10,000 nucleotides of DNA, taken from positions 18,325,577 to 18,335,576 of the forward strand of contig CM018895.1 of NCBI GenBank assembly GCA_009663005.1. Direction: 5' to 3'. The translations under genes were made by a program, and so were the position numbers. Below, piece after piece: positions 1 to 7,759 of this stretch (the stretch's first letter is position 1; every line of letters begins with the position of its first letter). The notes below the pieces were generated by a model. It was given only the letters and a program-made list of their open reading frames with translations, made no database searches and was not told the origin of the DNA. Origin of the DNA: Actinidia chinensis (Eukaryota > Streptophyta > Magnoliopsida > Ericales > Actinidiaceae).

Positions 1-629
1 TGCTTTCATGAGTCGAGGTTTATGAGGTGTTGTGCACTAAATCTCAAACTCTGATACTCTGAAGTTGTTATATTTTCCCTTTTTCCTTGCTTTCAGTCAA
101 TATCGGTGTTTTTCTTTTTATTGTGTTTAGATGTAAAAAATGATCCTCCTCGGTAATTTTTTATGTTTTAGGTGTTTTCCAAGATGCATGATTTATTCTT
201 GTATAACAAGTGCCAATTATCTCAAAATTTGCTCTTACTATCTTACATTCTATTAAGAAAAAAATGTGCAAGGCAAATATTATACCCAGCATTATCTAGT
301 CAGTATGAACTGACGGTTTACAAAATTTGGCTACTACAAATAACACATTCAATAAAAATATGGAGTTGTGGACTTGTGGTTAAGCTTGTGACTCACTTTC
401 AAGTTGTGTTTTAAACACTTTGTTTTTTGAGTCCTATCATCTTTAGGTTTTCCCTTCTCCATTGTAGAGGTCTTTTGTGATTTCTGGAGAAATAGACAGG
501 AGGGTTGTGCGTATATTTATTCATATTGCTTGGTAGTGAGCCCCTTGGTTAGGCTCTAACAAGCACATCCAGTGTATTTCAATGGAAGGGTGTGCTAATT
601 GTCTCACATCCATTAGTTTGTAAGGGATT
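1..629. other. Non-coding, putative upstream Gemin2 intron
   Basis: AT-rich sequence with stop codons in all frames and no recognisable protein homology. An 80-codon open frame at 172-414 has no family resemblance and no plant-like coding character. The stretch is interpreted as intron because the first visible Gemin2 exon begins mid-codon at 3986, so an upstream exon is required and none was found here. The only structured signal is a weak tRNA-like promoter pair near 377-434, listed separately. Confidence 0.55.
364..440 (+). repeat. Possible decayed tRNA-derived SINE head
   Basis: TGGTTAAGC at 377-385 resembles the pol III A box (TRGYNNARNNGG). About 47 bases later, TTTTTGAGTCC at 424-434 matches 8 of 11 positions of a B box of the type GGTTCGAGTCC. 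The order and spacing are those of a tRNA-derived SINE head. No tail, no target-site duplication and no convincing tRNA fold were found, so a chance pair in AT-rich DNA is a real alternative. Confidence 0.2.
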
Positions 630-740
630 TGTTAGACTTTATCGCTCACCTAAGCGACCCAAGTTTAATATACATAATCTAAAGGCTACTCCACCTATAG
701 CCAATTGGTTTTAGGTTGGATGGCTCAATCATTTCTAAGA
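630..740 (+). repeat. Left LTR of the TRIM
   Basis: This 111-bp terminal repeat opens TGTTAGACTTT and ends CATTTCTAAGA. It carries an AT-rich TATA-like stretch around 667-678, matching the clearer TATATATAATC in the other LTR. Its end is fixed by the primer-binding site that begins at 741. Confidence 0.88.
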
Positions 741-756
741 TGGTAGTAGAGCTAGG
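741..756 (+). promoter_or_regulatory. TRIM primer-binding site (tRNA-iMet type)
   Basis: TGGTAGTAGAGCTAGG matches the usual plant initiator tRNA-Met complement TGGTATCAGAGCCAGG at 13 of 16 positions. It begins at the base after the left LTR, as expected for minus-strand priming. Confidence 0.85.
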
Positions 757-860
757 TTTTAGGTGGGTCTCACGTGGTCAAGTTTCTGCCTGAGTCGGCT
801 CTCCGGCTAGCCAATTGTCTCAACCATCTTTTTGTTTCCTCCACGTGCATCTGGGCTGCA

Positions 861-872
861 CTTGCGGGGGAG
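861..872 (+). promoter_or_regulatory. TRIM polypurine tract
   Basis: The segment CTTGCGGGGGAG ends at the base before the right LTR (TGTTAGAC at 873). This is the place and composition of a plus-strand primer, and GGGGGAG before TGTTAGA is a familiar plant LTR boundary. Confidence 0.75.
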
Positions 873-983
873 TGTTAGACTTTGTCGCTCACCTAAGCCA
901 TCCAAGCTTAGTATATATAATCTAGAGACTACACCACCTATAACTAATTGGTTTTAGGTTGGATGCCTCAATCATTTCTAATA
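873..983 (+). repeat. Right LTR of the TRIM
   Basis: The 111-bp copy has the same length as the left LTR, opens TGTTAGACTTTG and ends CATTTCTAATA. The TATATATAATC near 903-913 is a plausible TATA element. GGATT follows directly and repeats the five bases before the left LTR. Confidence 0.88.
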
Positions 984-1557
984 GGATTCAATGGTGACTT
1001 TGATGGAGAGTTTAAATGGCTTTTCACATGGATAGATGAAAAGCATCACACCATCACTGCATTGTTGGCATGCAGCTTGGTGATGTGGATAAATGCTTGG
1101 TGCTAAGATCGTTGTTGTGGATTTGTGATCGTGGTGTTCTAGGCTTCTAGCAAAGAAACATAGCTAGAGAGTTTCCAGGAAGATCGTAACAGATGGGTTG
1201 GACCGTTGGAGATTGGAACTACGGAACTTCTCATGGAATTTGAGTTGCAGGATCTCTTTTTGGATCTTAGGTACTTGTCCACATGATTTGCAGCTAGTGG
1301 TTTTAGCTTCATTTTCGATGTTTAATCTTACAGTGGGTTTTCAATTCAGATTGACTGCGGGTTTATTATTCACTATTTGAAGATTTTTCCCTCCCAAATT
1401 TCCGTATTGTGAATCATTCTCCCATGTGATTACTTATTACATTATGAATGAATGCTTCTAGTCACTGTTGTAATTGATTTAAGTATTGGTGTCGTTATCG
1501 AATATCAAGTGTTCAGTTTGCATAAATTAAAATATGATTTTAATTCTAAAATAACTC
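984..1557. other. Non-coding, no recognised feature
   Basis: Putative intron sequence between two miniature LTR elements. A 60-codon open frame at 1198-1380 shows no family resemblance. No repeats, inverted termini or splice-bounded coding segment were recognised. Confidence 0.5.
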
Positions 1558-1638
1558 ACCACAATGGCGAATTTTGTGGTTTCAAATGAAAGGACAATTT
1601 GAATGGCTTAAGTTTTGGGGACAATTGGTGATCTAACA

Positions 1639-1652
1639 TGGAATCAGAACTC
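1639..1652 (+). promoter_or_regulatory. Primer-binding site of second LTR element
   Basis: TGGAATCAGAACTC matches the common plant site TGGTATCAGAGCTC at 12 of 14 positions. It starts immediately after the CTAACA that ends the left terminal repeat, which is the usual arrangement. Confidence 0.7.
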
Positions 1653-1814
1653 TCTGGATCCTGGAATTTCTGGGTTCAAGGCTTGCTACCTATTTTTCGT
1701 TCTCGGTTATGTTTGTTATTTTGCACTTTGTTCTGTGTATGTTTGCACGCACCAGATTAAGCTCAGTTTGTTCACCTCTCCGTATGTGAGGCAGGGTTGA
1801 CATGTGAAGGGGTG

Positions 1815-1890
1815 TGTTGAATTGCTTGAAATACATCATTGGGCTCATTTCCTAATAGCTTAAGCTTTTGAGGCAATTGGTGATCTAACG
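1815..1890 (+). repeat. Right LTR of second LTR element
   Basis: The copy opens TGTTGAATTGCTTGAAATAC after a G-rich tract and closes with CAATTGGTGATCTAACG, the same terminus as the copy ending at 1638 except for the last base. Its length would be about 76 bp, short even for TRIMs. Confidence 0.65.
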
Positions 1891-1898
1891 AACCACAA

Positions 1899-2739
1899 AG
1901 TGTCGCATTATTCTATATGATTTTTTTTATAGCATCGATCTTATTTTATGGCTACATTAAGTCCTTTCATTTACTTGGAAACATGCTCACTAGGTAGCCT
2001 TTCCATTTAGTTTGGAAACCTACTCAAATGGGTTTTGCTGTTAGATTGGGTGGAAAGCTAGGGAAGGAAGCAAAACCAATATGATGTATAAAACAACATA
2101 AGAAGGATTATTTAAAATAACGAAGTCAGTTCAAGAAGATGAGAGAAGTATGAAGGATAAGCTTTTAGAACTACTCGATGAGGATTGATGGCAAGTTGAT
2201 TAAGTATAACATGACGGTTTGCTGAATACCCAAAGGGATAGTCTAAAGCACAAAACTACAAGGATTTGAAGTTCAATGTCGATCAACTATTCGGCTACAA
2301 CCTAGTCTCATTTTGTATGATGAGGACTGGAAAATTGGAGGTCCAGGGCACATAAATTTTTCTTACTTTGGTTTTTGATATCCACTCCTATGTTCCAACT
2401 GCAGTCCAGTTATTACGAGATAATGCTATTGATTTGGAAATGGATAACCATGAAATTAATTGATATCAATGTGTTGGCGAAGAGGTCTCAGGTTACAATT
2501 CTGTAGGTTGTATGATTTAGCTTGTTGAAATTTTTTGACTCATAAACATATACATGGTTTCATGATGGAGTTCTCTAAGATGACAGGTGACGTTTTTGGT
2601 ATTATGAAGTTAAATTCATAAACAAGCATTGCCATGGATTGTTGGAGAAGCTATCAAGATCTTTTATGGTGGAGTGATACAAAGCACATTGCTAGCTTAG
2701 ATAGCCTATTACTGGCCATGTATTTTTGAAGACGATGTA
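1899..2739. other. Non-coding, no firm feature
   Basis: AT-rich putative intron with no open frame of note. Its right part may continue the LINE fragment that becomes recognisable from about 2740, but between 1899 and 2739 I could not align a convincing reverse-transcriptase block. No repeat termini were found. Confidence 0.45.
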
Positions 2740-3060
2740 CATTTATTACGTGGCAGAAAAAATCTAAAAGTGAATTTTTTTGCATGGTCTACAGCTCATA
2801 TGAAACTCAATGCCAGTGGCATGTTTCAAAAGAGAAGGCCTACCTGCAATTTATTTCCTCAAGGATGCATTATGTGTTGGAGGAAAGATACGAGTATCGT
2901 TTATTTATTTCCACATTGCCATGTGGCATGACGTTATGATGTTGTCTTTTAGTTGGCAGAGGTTGACTGGGTTGCAGGTTCATGTGTCCAGATTGCGATT
3001 TCAAAATAGCACATGGTTTGTTTGAACTAGCCAATAGCATGCCACCTGCTGTGGTGGGGC
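2740..3060 (+). mobile_element. LINE ORF2 C-terminal fragment (zf-RVT region)
   Basis: Conceptual translation from about 2757 gives NLKVNFFAWSTAHMKLN, then FQKRRP (2828-2845), CIMC (about 2862-2875) and LFPHCHVAW further on. These follow the plant LINE pattern K-V-x-F-x-W-x-x-A-H-x-K-x-N, then RRP, CxxC and HLFLHC, the zinc-binding reverse-transcriptase region (zf-RVT). The histidine before the last block is degraded and the frame breaks after the HC motif, so it is not functional. Endonuclease and palm domains were not found next to it. It belongs to a different LINE subfamily from the copy at 4700-7590, whose equivalent block reads VDHLL then CPV. The 71-codon open frame at 2810-3025 is a shadow in another frame. 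Confidence 0.7.
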
Positions 3061-3985
3061 AGCTTTGAAGTGAATTTTTGGTTTTTGAGTTTGATACATG
3101 TGAACACTGTTGTGTGAAGGCTACTCAAACCAGCTGGTTTGCATTATGTATCTCTCCAACCTGGAATTGATGATGTTAGAGCAACTAACCGGTTTGGTTT
3201 AGCAAATATTAAGGTCATGCGTCCGGGACTTCGATACTCAAAATTTCAACTAACAGAACAAACATTAACTTTAAATGGTGCCTTCAAGCACATGCCGTAA
3301 CAATGTACATACCTTATCATTGTTACTGGCAAGTAGTATGAGGCTTTTAAAAGAGGTGTGGACACCTCAATTTTCATTGGTCACTCGATGAGGACCTTGT
3401 CAATGTGCAGATTATATGAAGATTTATAATCACCATGCTAACTGTTTCTTCTTCAGTTATCCGATGTGGGATTACGGTATTTTTGTTTACATAGTGACAG
3501 AACTACATTGTTTTTATATTGGATTGTCTCCTTGTCAGCTAGTCCCTAAAAGATGTTGTGATTGAGAGAAGAAGCTTTGTACATAACCATATTTTTCATT
3601 TTTTGACTTTAATTTCTTTGTTCATAAAACAAGCAAAACATGTTTTTAGATGTTACGACATTGGTTAAAAGATGAGAAATTAAGTCTAAAATTTTTGAAA
3701 ACCATGTATCATTGAGTTTTAAGTTTTAGAGATCGTTGTTGATTTAAGTAAATTCATGTCTGCGACACTGATTCCGGATATGTATTTCAACAAGTTTTAT
3801 CTTTGCTCGAGCGTTGTTAGCATTTTTCTTTTGCATGTCCGGGGAGTTTGAAAAATCCAAATAACCCATGTTACTGCAATGAACTACTGTGTGGGAGATT
3901 CCTAGAGCTGCTAAGGTTGAGTTGTTTTGGAAAGGTTAGAAATCTTTAATCAGGATTGACTTGTGAATTCATTCCTTTTGCTTAG
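3061..3985 (+). other. 3' end of upstream Gemin2 intron
   Basis: AT-rich non-coding sequence with no repeat or element recognised. It ends in a pyrimidine-rich run and the acceptor CTTAG at 3981-3985, just before the first visible Gemin2 exon. No in-frame exon ending two bases into a codon with Gemin2-like residues was found anywhere from 1 to 3985, so the preceding exon is probably outside the window. Confidence 0.6.
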
Positions 3986-4163
3986 GTGGGAAGCAGCACT
4001 AGTTCCGAAAGTGACGGTCGACAAGCTTGAAAGAAGTAAGTTGAACAAAGAACAGACTGTGTATATACCCAAAATACCTGATATTGAGAAGTGTCCAGGG
4101 CATTTGTTGCCACTTAAAAAGTGGGAAGATGCATTTATTGCTGATTTTTCAGACCTAGGGATG
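3986..4163 (+). CDS. GEMIN2: Gemin2 (SMN complex) internal exon
   Basis: This 178-bp internal exon has acceptor CTTAG and donor ATG|GTATGT. The first base completes a split codon; the next 59 codons start WEAALVPKVTVDKL and end ADFSDLGM. The pattern of an acidic/aromatic start, P-x-V, then K-L-x-x-x-K-L-x-K-x-Q-T-V, a proline-rich turn and a W-x-x-x-F-x-x-D-F helix parallels the middle of animal Gemin2, just after the conserved Y-L-R-R-V segment that the missing upstream exon should encode. Gemin2 binds SMN and clamps the Sm pentamer during cytoplasmic snRNP assembly; in Arabidopsis, GEMIN2 affects alternative splicing and the clock. An exon-level open frame also exists on the opposite strand (3950-4216) but lacks any resemblance. 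Identification rests on remembered family similarity together with the following exon. Confidence 0.87.
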
Positions 4164-4506
4164 GTATGTTTCTTCTGCCAATTTTCTAGTGTTTTTATTT
4201 GTTTATTACAATTCATTGCAATTGGGTAATTAGTTAAGAAAAAAGAACCAAAGAAGAAAACAAGAAATGCTAAATGTATCTGTCTCTCTTCTTACGAAGA
4301 ACATTCATAACATTTTCATACTTCCCAATGTAGATCAAGAATTTCTCATTTTGGGTAAAAATAAAGACCTACTTTTCTATTTTCTTCATGAGCAAGAAAA
4401 AGTTTAGTAATGATGTGAAGAAAATAGTGCAAAAAGTCCACCAAGAATAGATAAAAAAAAAGGAAAATTACAAATCACATTCTGGTCTGCAATCACTATC
4501 AGTCAA

Positions 4507-4580
4507 AAATAGATGGATTTCCTTAAAAGGCATTGAATCCTATAGACAACAAATAATTTTGTCCAAAATCCCATCTATTT
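4507..4580. repeat. Short imperfect inverted repeat
   Basis: AAATAGATGGATTT (4507-4520) is followed by its near-perfect complement AAATCCCATCTATTT (4566-4580), with one extra base and a loop of about 45 bases. Further related words (GGAAATGATGGATTTTACC near 4648-4668) suggest a degraded palindromic MITE, but no ends or target duplication were found. Confidence 0.35.
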
Positions 4581-5361
4581 CCTCAAAATTATTACCAAAA
4601 TTTCACATTTCTTTCCAACCACGAATTTTTTGGATTTTATTATAGCAAAGGAAATGATGGATTTTACCTTCGGAGGTTGGTAGATATTATACATTACGTA
4701 ATTCAAAGACTTCTGGATCTGACCATGTTCCAGTGTGGCTTTACTGTGGGGGGACTTCAGCTAATGTACTACTACATTTCTTTTTTAGAAGGAGGGCTTT
4801 GTGGATTTGGTGAAAGGGTGTTGGGAAGATTTTAGGGTGGATGCACCTGGATGGTAATCTAGGTTATTGTCTAGCTAAGAAGTTGAATGTGCTTAAACAA
4901 GATACTAAATCTTAGAACATGGAGAATCGGAGATCTTTGGTAGGGTAGAAGTGAATACAACTAGATTGCTTGAACTCCTCCTCCAGTGGTTTTATGATAA
5001 GAAGGGAGTGGAAGGGTTTTTGGTGGAAGAGAAAGGGGGTTTGGACATAAAAGAACGCAACAGTAGGCAGACATGATTTTGATGGAGGTTGGTTGTGGAA
5101 AAAAAATTAGAATCGCATATATTAGAGGAGATTGAAACAGAAAAGAGGAAATGCTTCCATAAGATGGATGACGTTCGTAGGCTAATATGATTGGGCACTT
5201 GGTCATTGATGGATCAGATTTTGCAGTTATTGCTTTTCCAGTACCTCGTCGTGACATGAGCGTGAAAGAGGTTCGAGAATACGGTTTCTGCTGGTATATT
5301 GAATTCCTATTCTTGGTTGTAAGTTAGGTGGCCTGTTCTACTTTTGGATGAGTTAGAATTT

Positions 5362-5382
5362 ACACGCACACGCACACACACA
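5362..5382 (+). repeat. (AC)n microsatellite
   Basis: A 21-bp dinucleotide run of AC units with two AC-to-GC interruptions (ACACGC twice, then pure ACACAC). It lies inside the LINE relic, between its endonuclease-RT linker and the WLERP block, so it arose after or with the decay of that copy. Confidence 0.85.
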
Positions 5383-6668
5383 TGTTGATGGAGATTGGCT
5401 TGAGAGACCTTCCTCATGAGAAGAGGAAGTGGTGGTGTTGAATAGATGAAATGGCGAAGTCTGAATGGTTTTAGATTGGCACGAATGTTTGCTGAGACGT
5501 GATAGCAGTGTTCAACTCCTTTAATGTGAGTCTTGGAGAGGAACTTTAATCCTCTTGTATAGCATTGATTATAAAGAAATGGGGAGTGAAGGACAAGATT
5601 TCTGACCTATTACACTGGTTAGCAGTGTTGACCAACTCATTACCAAAATTCTAGCTTTGAGAATGAAAAAGGTGATTTAGGGTGCAGGGGTTGATAAGGG
5701 TCAGAATACATTTGTGAGGTCTGTTTTAGTAGCATATGAGGTGGACACTATCTTGTGTAAGATGGGACACGGAAAAGCTTGTGATCTTGTGGTGCTGGAA
5801 GTTTCTTTTCCTTCTTTTGCAGAATATGGGCTTTGTGGGTCATTGGAGAATATGTAGTTTTTGTGTGAACAGAGGCATGAGCTTTTGTTCACTAATGGTC
5901 CTTGCTAAGATATGGATTGTCCGGTTGATTCAATACCTACTACAGTACTACTAGCTGCGAATTTCCGTTTGGGTCTCCGTTTAAAGCGAAGGAAGAGTCT
6001 GTTGGGTTAGTGGAGAGATCTAAGAGTAAATTTTCTACTTGAAAGAATTATTTTTCCACGAGGGTAGGTTGACCTCTCTCTACATGACGAACATTATTGA
6101 TGTCTATTGTATGTATTCCTTGTTCAGCGGCTAAAAAGTTGGAGATGCTATATAGACTCTTTCTATTTTTTGGGGGGAGTTCGAGTACTAGTTGATGAGT
6201 TGGAATAGATTTTGTTTACCTGTTCAAAGCAGACACCTGGGATGTGTATGTTGGGAGTTATTTAATAAAAAATTATTACTAGATGGTTATGGAGGTTATT
6301 GGAAGATGTGCACTTATGAAGAAAACTGGTCATAGGAAGAAATGGAAGTACTTGGGACTGGCAGTTGCAGAGGTATGGGGCCCGTTAAGTGGGTTCAGAG
6401 AATGCATCGTAAGAGTTTGCGATGAACGTGCTAAAAGGATCTTGTATAAGCCGGAAAATCAGGAGAAATTGAGATTTTGTCTTGAAGCATGGTGTGGCCG
6501 AAAAGCTGTAGACCTCTAAGAGAGGTGTGCTTGGATTTGTTGACCTTGGCATTGGATAGGAATCCTTCATTGCAGGAGTGCATCTTTTTCTGACAGAGGA
6601 ACGGAGTGGAGTGGAACCCGCTATCAGAATGGCCTTGAAGGATTGGGACTAGTGGTCTAGGCCATATC

Positions 6669-6705
6669 ACCCCACCCACCCACCCATCCAAAAAAGAAAA
6701 AAAGA
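6669..6705 (+). repeat. (CCCA)n tract followed by A-rich run
   Basis: ACCCC followed by repeated ACCC units (6669-6686), then an A-rich run with single G interruptions (about 6690-6705). It interrupts the LINE coding order after the WNPLS block, so it is either a local expansion or the edge of a small insertion. Confidence 0.6.
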
Positions 6706-6859
6706 TGCTTATAGGAGCTGGAGACTTGATGATTATTATGGATGCCGTGATTCATGCTTTTGTTCGAATTTGAGTGGAGGGGGAGACCTCTTCCCGTCTT
6801 AAAGGTTTCTCTCTTTTGCATGAACAGCGGCTCACGAGCCTCTTCTGATTGTTGATAAA

Positions 6860-7086
6860 CTTAGTAACAGACAGAAAGTCATTATTGACTGTGTTGCATG
6901 CGCAGATGAGCAGACAAAGTGTTGATCATCTTCTTTTTTATTGTCCAGTGACCCTGGAGTTACAGGATGTAGTTTAAAAAAAGAAGAGAATTGATTAATG
7001 ACTGGTGTTGCATGTGTAAGAGGATAAGACAAAATGTCAATATTCTTCTTTATTGTCCAGTGGCCCGACAGCTATGCGATTTAGTT
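6860..7086 (+). repeat. Tandem duplication of LINE zinc-binding segment
   Basis: Two adjacent copies of about 113 bp, 6860-6972 and 6973-7086. Shared landmarks include GTGTTGCATG (6891-6900 and 7005-7014) and TATTGTCCAGTG (6939-6950 and 7051-7062). In translation the first gives DKLSNRQKVIIDC then SVDHLLFYCPVTLELQDVV, and the second gives KKRRELINDWCCMC then NVNILLYCPVARQLCDLVF. Plant LINEs normally have one such block. The copies have diverged considerably, so the duplication is old. Confidence 0.75.
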
Positions 7087-7135
7087 TTCTCCCGTCTTCG
7101 GTGTTTCTGGCTTCGGCCTCGTCAATTGTGATTTG

Positions 7136-7275
7136 AGAAAAGTCAGGGATACCCCTAATTACTTCATTTTTTATTCCTTACGAGTTGAGGGTTCGACACC
7201 AAGTATAGTGTGGGCTTACAAGTTATGTATGGAGCAAAAAACGAAGTAATTTAGGAACTATCCCTAGCACCGTTG
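7136..7275. mobile_element. Small TIR element nested in the LINE
   Basis: Inverted repeats of about 29-31 bp sit near the ends. The left one (7144-7172) opens CAGGGATACCCCTAATTAC, and the right one (7236-7266) reads AAAAAACGAAGTAATTTAGG then AACTATCCCTA. ATTGTGATTTG occurs just outside at 7125-7135 and 7276-7286. Deleting the element plus one copy restores VNCDLLTHGG in the LINE frame, like the usual V-x-D-L-L-A-C-W of this region, which supports an 11-bp target duplication. TSDs of 9-11 bp suit Mutator-like elements, but the repeats start about 8 bases inside these borders. With borders at 7144-7266 the TIRs look hAT-like, yet no 8-bp duplication is seen. A B-box-perfect GGTTCGACACC lies at 7190-7200. 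Confidence 0.65.
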
Positions 7276-7724
7276 ATTGTGATTTGCTCACTCACGGGGG
7301 CCATGACTGGCCTAGTAAGGAGCAGAAGGCATGGTTTGCGTATTTTTTGTGATTTCATTTAAGGAACACAATAGGGCTTTTGAGGGTTTCCATAATAGAT
7401 TGAGATGAACCTGTGTACTGTGTTTTTTCGCCGAGAAAGGATTGTCTATTCTCTGTTTTGTCTTTCGTTCAATTTATTGGATATTTGTATGCTATGAGGT
7501 CTTTTCATTGTACAGTGTGGCTTTTATCATTGCTTTTGTTCGATTGTACTTGCGAATCAATGTATATTCATAAATAGATCATATATACAGAAATATGAAC
7601 TGTTTCCATCATTTTAAAGTATGGGAGAGCTGGAAAACCTAATCTGATGTAAGATATACAACCGAAATGACAATCCTTCAATATGTAGAGTGATACGTGT
7701 GTCTTATATTATATATGAAGAGAA

Positions 7725-7759
7725 CTAACTGACTTCACTTTCTTACTTTCCCTTTTCAG
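7725..7759 (+). promoter_or_regulatory. Branch point and 3' splice site
   Basis: CTAAC at 7725-7729 fits the plant branch consensus. It is followed by the pyrimidine-rich CTTTCTTACTTTCCCTTTTC and CAG ending at 7759. Spacing of about 30 bases is normal for plant introns. Confidence 0.7.

Larger units (their letters stand above)
630..983 (+). mobile_element. Complete miniature LTR retrotransposon (TRIM)
   Basis: This 354-bp element has every structural part of a TRIM. Two 111-bp direct repeats (630-740 and 873-983) start TGTTAGACTTT and differ at 13 positions by hand count, about 88% identity. A primer-binding site directly follows the left LTR, and a purine-rich tract directly precedes the right one. 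The element is flanked by a perfect 5-bp target-site duplication, GGATT (625-629 and 984-988). The internal region is only 132 bp and encodes nothing, so it would depend on proteins from an autonomous element, typically Copia or Gypsy type. LTR ends are GA and TA, presumably both decayed from the canonical CA. The LTR divergence indicates an old insertion. I do not recognise the family; the LTR has no obvious 5S rRNA-like part that would suggest Cassandra. Confidence 0.9.
1565..1893 (+). mobile_element. Second, more decayed miniature LTR element
   Basis: The same 3' LTR end occurs twice: GGCTTAAGTTTTGGGG then CAATTGGTGATCTAACA (to 1638), and again with few changes up to about 1890. The first copy runs directly into a primer-site-like TGGAATCAGAACTC. 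The second copy is preceded by AAGGGGTG and then TGTTGAATTGC, the expected polypurine tract and LTR start (1815). The internal part is about 176 bp and non-coding. ACCACAA occurs at 1558-1564 and 1892-1898 and may contain the target-site duplication (CACAA gives a TG start at 1565). The left LTR matches the right one well only over its last ~36 bases, so its start and the element's exact right edge are uncertain. The organisation matches a TRIM with LTRs of about 75 bp. Confidence 0.65.
4700..7590 (+). mobile_element. Decayed L1-type LINE, 5'-truncated, in Gemin2 intron
   Basis: Frame-hopping translation recovers a plant LINE ORF2 in order. It gives the endonuclease end SDHVPVWLYCGG (4718-4753), KEGFVDLVKGCWEDFRV (~4790-4840), GYCLAKKLNVLK (~4862-4897) and KCFHKM (5149-5166). 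Next come WLERP then EEEV (~5395-5440), KILALRMKKVI (5646-5678), VDKGQNTFVRSVLVAYEV (~5689-5742) and FLLLQNMGFVGHW (~5808-5846). After these are AAKKLEMLYRLFLF (~6127-6168), LRFCLEAWCGRKAV (~6463-6510) and the zinc-binding blocks (6860-7086). Many stops and frameshifts make it dead. The endonuclease N-terminus and ORF1 are missing, as expected for 5' truncation. The palm segment from RGLRQGDP to the catalytic ADD is absent. The 3' end is approximate; no clear poly(A) or flanking duplication was seen. Confidence 0.88.
4164..7759 (+). other. Gemin2 intron, 3.6 kb, TE-filled
   Basis: A GT-AG intron of 3,596 bp that falls between codons (phase 0). The donor is GTATGT. The acceptor CCTTTTCAG at 7751-7759 follows a pyrimidine tract, and CTAAC at 7725-7729 is a good branch-point candidate about 31 bases upstream. 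Removing it joins ADFSDLGM to ALSRLEGSS in frame, matching the continuous helix in Gemin2, so no exon seems to be missing in between. About 80% of the intron is the LINE relic at 4700-7590. 4164-4699 is AT-rich with only a short inverted repeat; 7591-7759 is ordinary intron end. Confidence 0.85.

Noticed and set aside
172..414. 80-codon frame considered as an upstream Gemin2 exon or small protein
   Set aside because: It has no Gemin2 N-terminal pattern (no Y-L-R-R-V-like end), no suitable donor in the required phase, and no other family resemblance.
3950..4216. 88-codon minus-strand frame opposite the internal exon
   Set aside because: Same explanation: shadow of the sense Gemin2 exon. It also runs across the splice sites without any support.
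5701..6519. Several 60-80-codon frames on both strands
   Set aside because: The plus-strand ones (5736-5954, 6283-6519) are broken pieces of LINE ORF2 and the minus-strand ones are their shadows; none is an independent gene.
5362..6686. Simple repeats considered as a possible CRISPR or regulatory array
   Set aside because: They are ordinary AC and CCCA microsatellites without regular spacers, in a plant LINE relic.
7108..7200. Reading the nested element as a tRNA-derived SINE
   Set aside because: The B box is perfect, but no A box is found at proper spacing, there is no A- or T-rich tail, and the inverted repeats argue for a DNA element.
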